From assembly GCA_046484325.1 (NCBI GenBank), contig JAWOJB010000091.1:1-7319 (forward strand): a stretch of 7,319 nt of DNA, given 5' to 3'. A model generated the notes under the pieces. The model worked only from the letters and a program-made list of their open reading frames with translations. It was not told the origin of the DNA and did not search any database. Numbering within the stretch: the first letter of the stretch is position 1; each line of letters opens with the position of its first letter. Of the stretch, positions 5,875 through 7,319 are shown in pieces. The position numbers and the translations under genes are program-made. The DNA is from JAWOJB01 sp046484325 (lineage in GTDB: Bacteria; Actinomycetota; Acidimicrobiia; Spongiisociales; ZC4RG35).

Positions 5875-5889
5875 TATCGTTGCCGACCG
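5875..5889 (+). promoter_or_regulatory. Candidate -10 box for leaderless nitroreductase transcript
   Basis: TATCGT (5875-5880) fits TANNNT and ends 8 nt before the GTG at 5889. No Shine-Dalgarno precedes either the GTG or the in-frame TTG at 5880; the TTG would start inside the box. This favours the GTG start. Confidence 0.4.
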
Positions 5890-6533
5890 TGGATCTCACC
5901 GAAGCCCTATACACGACCCGAGCGATGCGCCGGGTTGCGCCCGACCCCGTGCCCGACGACGTCGCAGCGGCGATCTTCGATGCCGCCGTCCGTGCTCCGT
6001 CCGGTGGGAACTCGCAGAACTGGCGGTTCCTCGTGGCCACCGATCCCGTGGTCAGAGAGGCGCTCGGTCGGCTGTACCGGGAGGCGTTCGACGCCCTCCA
6101 GGAGACGATCTACAAGAAGTCGTGGACGCGGGCCAAGGAGGAGGGCGATGAGGCCGCCCTCCGGATCATGCGGTCGAGCGCGTGGCTTGCAGACAACTTC
6201 GAGCGGGTGCCGATGTGGCTGCTGGCGTTCTCCCGGAACGATCCCTCCGGCGCCTCGATCTACCCGGCGGTGTGGAGCGCCATGCTGGCCGCCCGCGGTC
6301 GGGGGGTCGGCACCTGCCTGACCACCATTCTCGGGATCTTCCGGCAGGCCGAGACCTTCGAGGTGCTGGGGGTTCCCGGCGACCGTGGCTGGCAGCTCGC
6401 CGCAGCTGTGTCGTGCGGCTACCCGCTGGGACGGTGGGGTGTCGCCGAGCGGGCCCCGGCCCACGAGGTCGTGTTCGCGGACCGGTGGGGGAGCCCCGTG
6501 CCGTGGCGGGTGGACCAACCGCTCTGGCCCTAA
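5889..6533 (+). CDS. Nitroreductase-family FMN-dependent oxidoreductase
   Basis: This is a cytoplasmic flavoenzyme that would use NAD(P)H to reduce nitro, quinone or similar substrates; the true substrate is unknown. The protein has 214 residues from GTG 5889 (217 from the in-frame TTG at 5880). The GTG is preferred because relatives begin near DLTEALYTTRAMRR. FMN-contacting segments are visible: RAMRR (11-15) and APSGGNSQNWRF (36-47), the usual R-x-x-RR and S-G-x-N-x-Q pattern. The middle (MWLLAFSRND, then WSAMLAARGRGVGTCLTTI) is the core dimer and FMN region. The C-terminal SCGYPLGRWGVAERAP and VVFADRWG match the family's GYPxGRxG and DRWG ending. The gene follows hsp20 on the same strand after a 96-bp gap with its own likely promoter. 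The heptamer repeat array starts 9 nt after its stop codon. Confidence 0.92.
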   Translation: MDLTEALYTTRAMRRVAPDPVPDDVAAAIFDAAVRAPSGGNSQNWRFLVATDPVVREALGRLYREAFDALQETIYKKSWTRAKEEGDEAALRIMRSSAWLADNFERVPMWLLAFSRNDPSGASIYPAVWSAMLAARGRGVGTCLTTILGIFRQAETFEVLGVPGDRGWQLAAAVSCGYPLGRWGVAERAPAHEVVFADRWGSPVPWRVDQPLWP

Positions 6534-6541
6534 GAGTCGCC

Positions 6542-6603
6542 CGTCTCACGTCGCACGTCTCACGTCTCACGTCTCACGTCTCACGTCTTACGTCTCACGT
6601 CAG
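6542..6603. repeat. 7-bp tandem repeat (ACGTCTC), about 9 copies
   Basis: ACGTCTC repeats with a strict 7-bp period from 6548 to about 6603, with a partial copy before it (6542-6547). Two internal copies carry one change each (ACGTCGC at 6548, ACGTCTT at 6583). The array starts 9 nt after the nitroreductase stop and ends directly at the 37-bp array. Each unit contains the ACGT palindrome. The period is not a multiple of three and no gene is supported here. Confidence 0.95.
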
Positions 6604-6604
6604 C

Positions 6605-6817
6605 TTTGTCCCCCACGGAGTGGGGGAAGGGGCAGCCAGGGTTTGTCTCCCACGGAGTGGGGGAAGGGGCAGCCAGGGTTTGTCTCCCACGGAGTGGGGG
6701 AAGGGGCAGCCAGGGTTTGTCCCCCACGGAGTGGGGGAAGGGGCAGCCAGGGTTTGTCCCCCACGAAGTGGGGGAAGGGGCAGCCAGGGCTTGTCCCCCA
6801 CGGAGTGGGGGAAGGGG
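6605..6817. repeat. 37-bp tandem hairpin repeat, 5 full copies plus one partial
   Basis: Units start at 6605, 6642, 6679, 6716, 6753 and 6790 (the last stops after 28 bp). Each begins (T/C)TTGT, then has an 8-bp stem (TCCCCCAC with GTGGGGGA) around a 3-nt loop, then AGGGG, CAGCCA and GGG. Units differ by only three kinds of change: C to T in the stem of units 2 and 3, GGA to GAA in the loop of unit 5, and T to C at the start of unit 6. There are no spacers, so it is not a CRISPR array. It lies between convergent genes, so the hairpins may end or stabilise transcripts. The open reading frames across it simply reflect the periodicity and are not proteins. Confidence 0.96.
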
Positions 6818-6818
6818 T

Positions 6819-6840
6819 CCCCGCGGCATCAGCCGCGGGG
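6819..6840. terminator. GC-rich hairpin closing the repeat block
   Basis: CCCCGCGGC (6819-6827) pairs perfectly with GCCGCGGGG (6832-6840) around an ATCA loop. It starts where the sixth 37-bp unit is cut off. It could terminate transcripts from either side, although no T-tract is present. Confidence 0.5.
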
Positions 6841-6921
6841 TAGGGGGACGGTGAACCGTCGCGCGCAGCGTCCACCCCCTACCTCCCGGCTCGCTGCCGC
6901 TCGCCGGTAGGCACACCGCCC
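6841..6921. other. Intergenic tail with nested inverted repeats before dgt
   Basis: Several short inverted repeats overlap here: TAGGGGG (6841-6847) with CCCCCTA (6875-6881), GACGG-TGAA-CCGTC (6847-6860), and CTACC (6879-6883) with GGTAG (6906-6910), which encloses CCGGC/GCCGG. On the minus strand the last begins 12 nt after the dgt stop and could be its terminator. No gene is supported. Confidence 0.4.
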
Positions 6922-7319
6922 TCAGTCGTCGAACAGCGGCGGGCGGAACAGCCGGTCGTGGGTCCGCAGAGCGAAGCGATCGGTCATCCCTGCCACGTAG
7001 TCGATCGCCCGGGTCAGGGGGTCGGCGTCGTCGACCTTGAACGAGTCGGGGACGTCCTCGGGGTGGGCGACGTACCACTCGACCAGGTCGCCGATCACAC
7101 CGATCGCCCGGCGCTTGGGACCGGCATCCTCACCCAGGTAGACGCGGCCGAACATGAAGTCGCGGAGCTCGTGCATCACCTCGAGGGCGTCGGGGTCCAT
7201 CGTCACCGAACCGGCGCCATGGGAGGTCTCGACGACCGCCCTGACCATCCGGTTGATCCACTCCCGAGACGTGTCCCCGAACAGCCGCACCGATGCCGGG
7301 GGCAGGTCGCCGAACTCGA
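6922..7319 (-). CDS. dgt: Deoxyguanosinetriphosphate triphosphohydrolase, C-terminal part (5' end beyond window)
   Basis: The visible 131 residues are the end of a dGTPase, which splits dGTP to deoxyguanosine and triphosphate and helps balance nucleotide pools. The frame is open to the right edge (the first visible residues read EFGDLPPASVRLFGDT), so the GTG at 7290 is an internal codon and not the start. Recognisable segments are SREWINRMVRAVVETS, ALEVMHELRDFMFGRVYL, VIGDLVEWYVAHPEDVP and the highly typical ending AIDYVAGMTDRFALRTHDRL. The catalytic HD domain lies upstream of what is visible, so activity cannot be judged. The gene converges on the nitroreductase across the repeat block. In many actinobacteria dgt precedes dnaG, but dnaG is not downstream here. 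Confidence 0.88.
   Translation of the reverse strand, partial: EFGDLPPASVRLFGDTSREWINRMVRAVVETSHGAGSVTMDPDALEVMHELRDFMFGRVYLGEDAGPKRRAIGVIGDLVEWYVAHPEDVPDSFKVDDADPLTRAIDYVAGMTDRFALRTHDRLFRPPLFDD

Noticed and set aside
5327..6151. Plus-strand 274-residue arginine-rich ORF across hsp20 and nitroreductase
   Set aside because: It overlaps two well-supported genes in another frame and has shadow-type composition.
6605..6817. CRISPR array
   Set aside because: Units are palindromic and near CRISPR-repeat length, but there are no spacers between them and no cas genes are visible.
6818..6921. tRNA or small structured RNA in the tail of the repeat block
   Set aside because: The hairpins do not form a cloverleaf and no tRNA arms or conserved RNA motif could be identified.
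6581..7078. Long open frames with repeated SPTEWGKGQPGF-like or PHSVGDKPWLP-like peptides across the 37-bp array
   Set aside because: They exist in several frames on both strands because a 37-bp period cycles through all frames. They lack ribosome sites and overlap dgt, so they are artefacts of the repeat.

Overview
The window is high-GC bacterial DNA, most likely from an actinomycete-type organism. An uncultured Acidimicrobiia-like lineage would fit, but that is inference. The pointers are GC-rich third codon positions, a lipoprotein with repeated Thr runs after its lipobox, GTG starts, several genes that look leaderless (a TANNNT box 6-8 nt before the start codon), and an actinobacterial-style dGTPase end. 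No rRNA, tRNA, transposase, integrase or CRISPR-with-spacers was found.

Layout, left to right. (1) Minus strand, 1-695: the N-terminal two thirds of an AapJ/BztA-type amino-acid-binding lipoprotein of an ABC transporter, running off the left edge. (2) 795-1642: a graveyard of two truncated genes lying back to back. One is a minus-strand NAD-dependent epimerase remnant and the other a plus-strand TetR/AcrR regulator remnant. Both have lost their 5' halves at one junction near 1115-1135, as if one deletion removed the heart of a divergent gene pair. (3) 1751-2707: a secreted, very acidic Thr/Glu-rich surface protein with eight tandem hexapeptides and a C-terminal membrane anchor, followed by a 14-bp-stem terminator. 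(4) 2795-3850: an aldo/keto reductase with an intact catalytic tetrad. (5) Minus strand, 5236-3858: a crotonase resembling dienoyl-CoA isomerase, then a GNAT acetyltransferase 2 nt behind it. This pair converges on the aldo/keto reductase across 7 bp that form a shared hairpin. (6) 5343-5792: an Hsp20 small heat-shock protein with a perfect ribosome binding site, divergent from the crotonase. (7) 5889-6533: an FMN nitroreductase. (8) 6534-6921: a repeat-packed convergent intergenic region. (9) Minus strand, 6922-7319: the C-terminal end of a dGTP triphosphohydrolase, running off the right edge.

The genes do not form one pathway. They look like a housekeeping and metabolic neighbourhood: amino-acid uptake, redox enzymes, fatty-acid double-bond chemistry, protein and nucleotide quality control. 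The most unusual content is the 388-bp gap between the nitroreductase and dgt. It holds a 7-bp tandem array followed directly by six copies of a 37-bp unit, each with a hairpin closed by a GNA-type triloop. The epimerase/TetR deletion scar and the freshly expanded repeat in the surface protein come next in interest.
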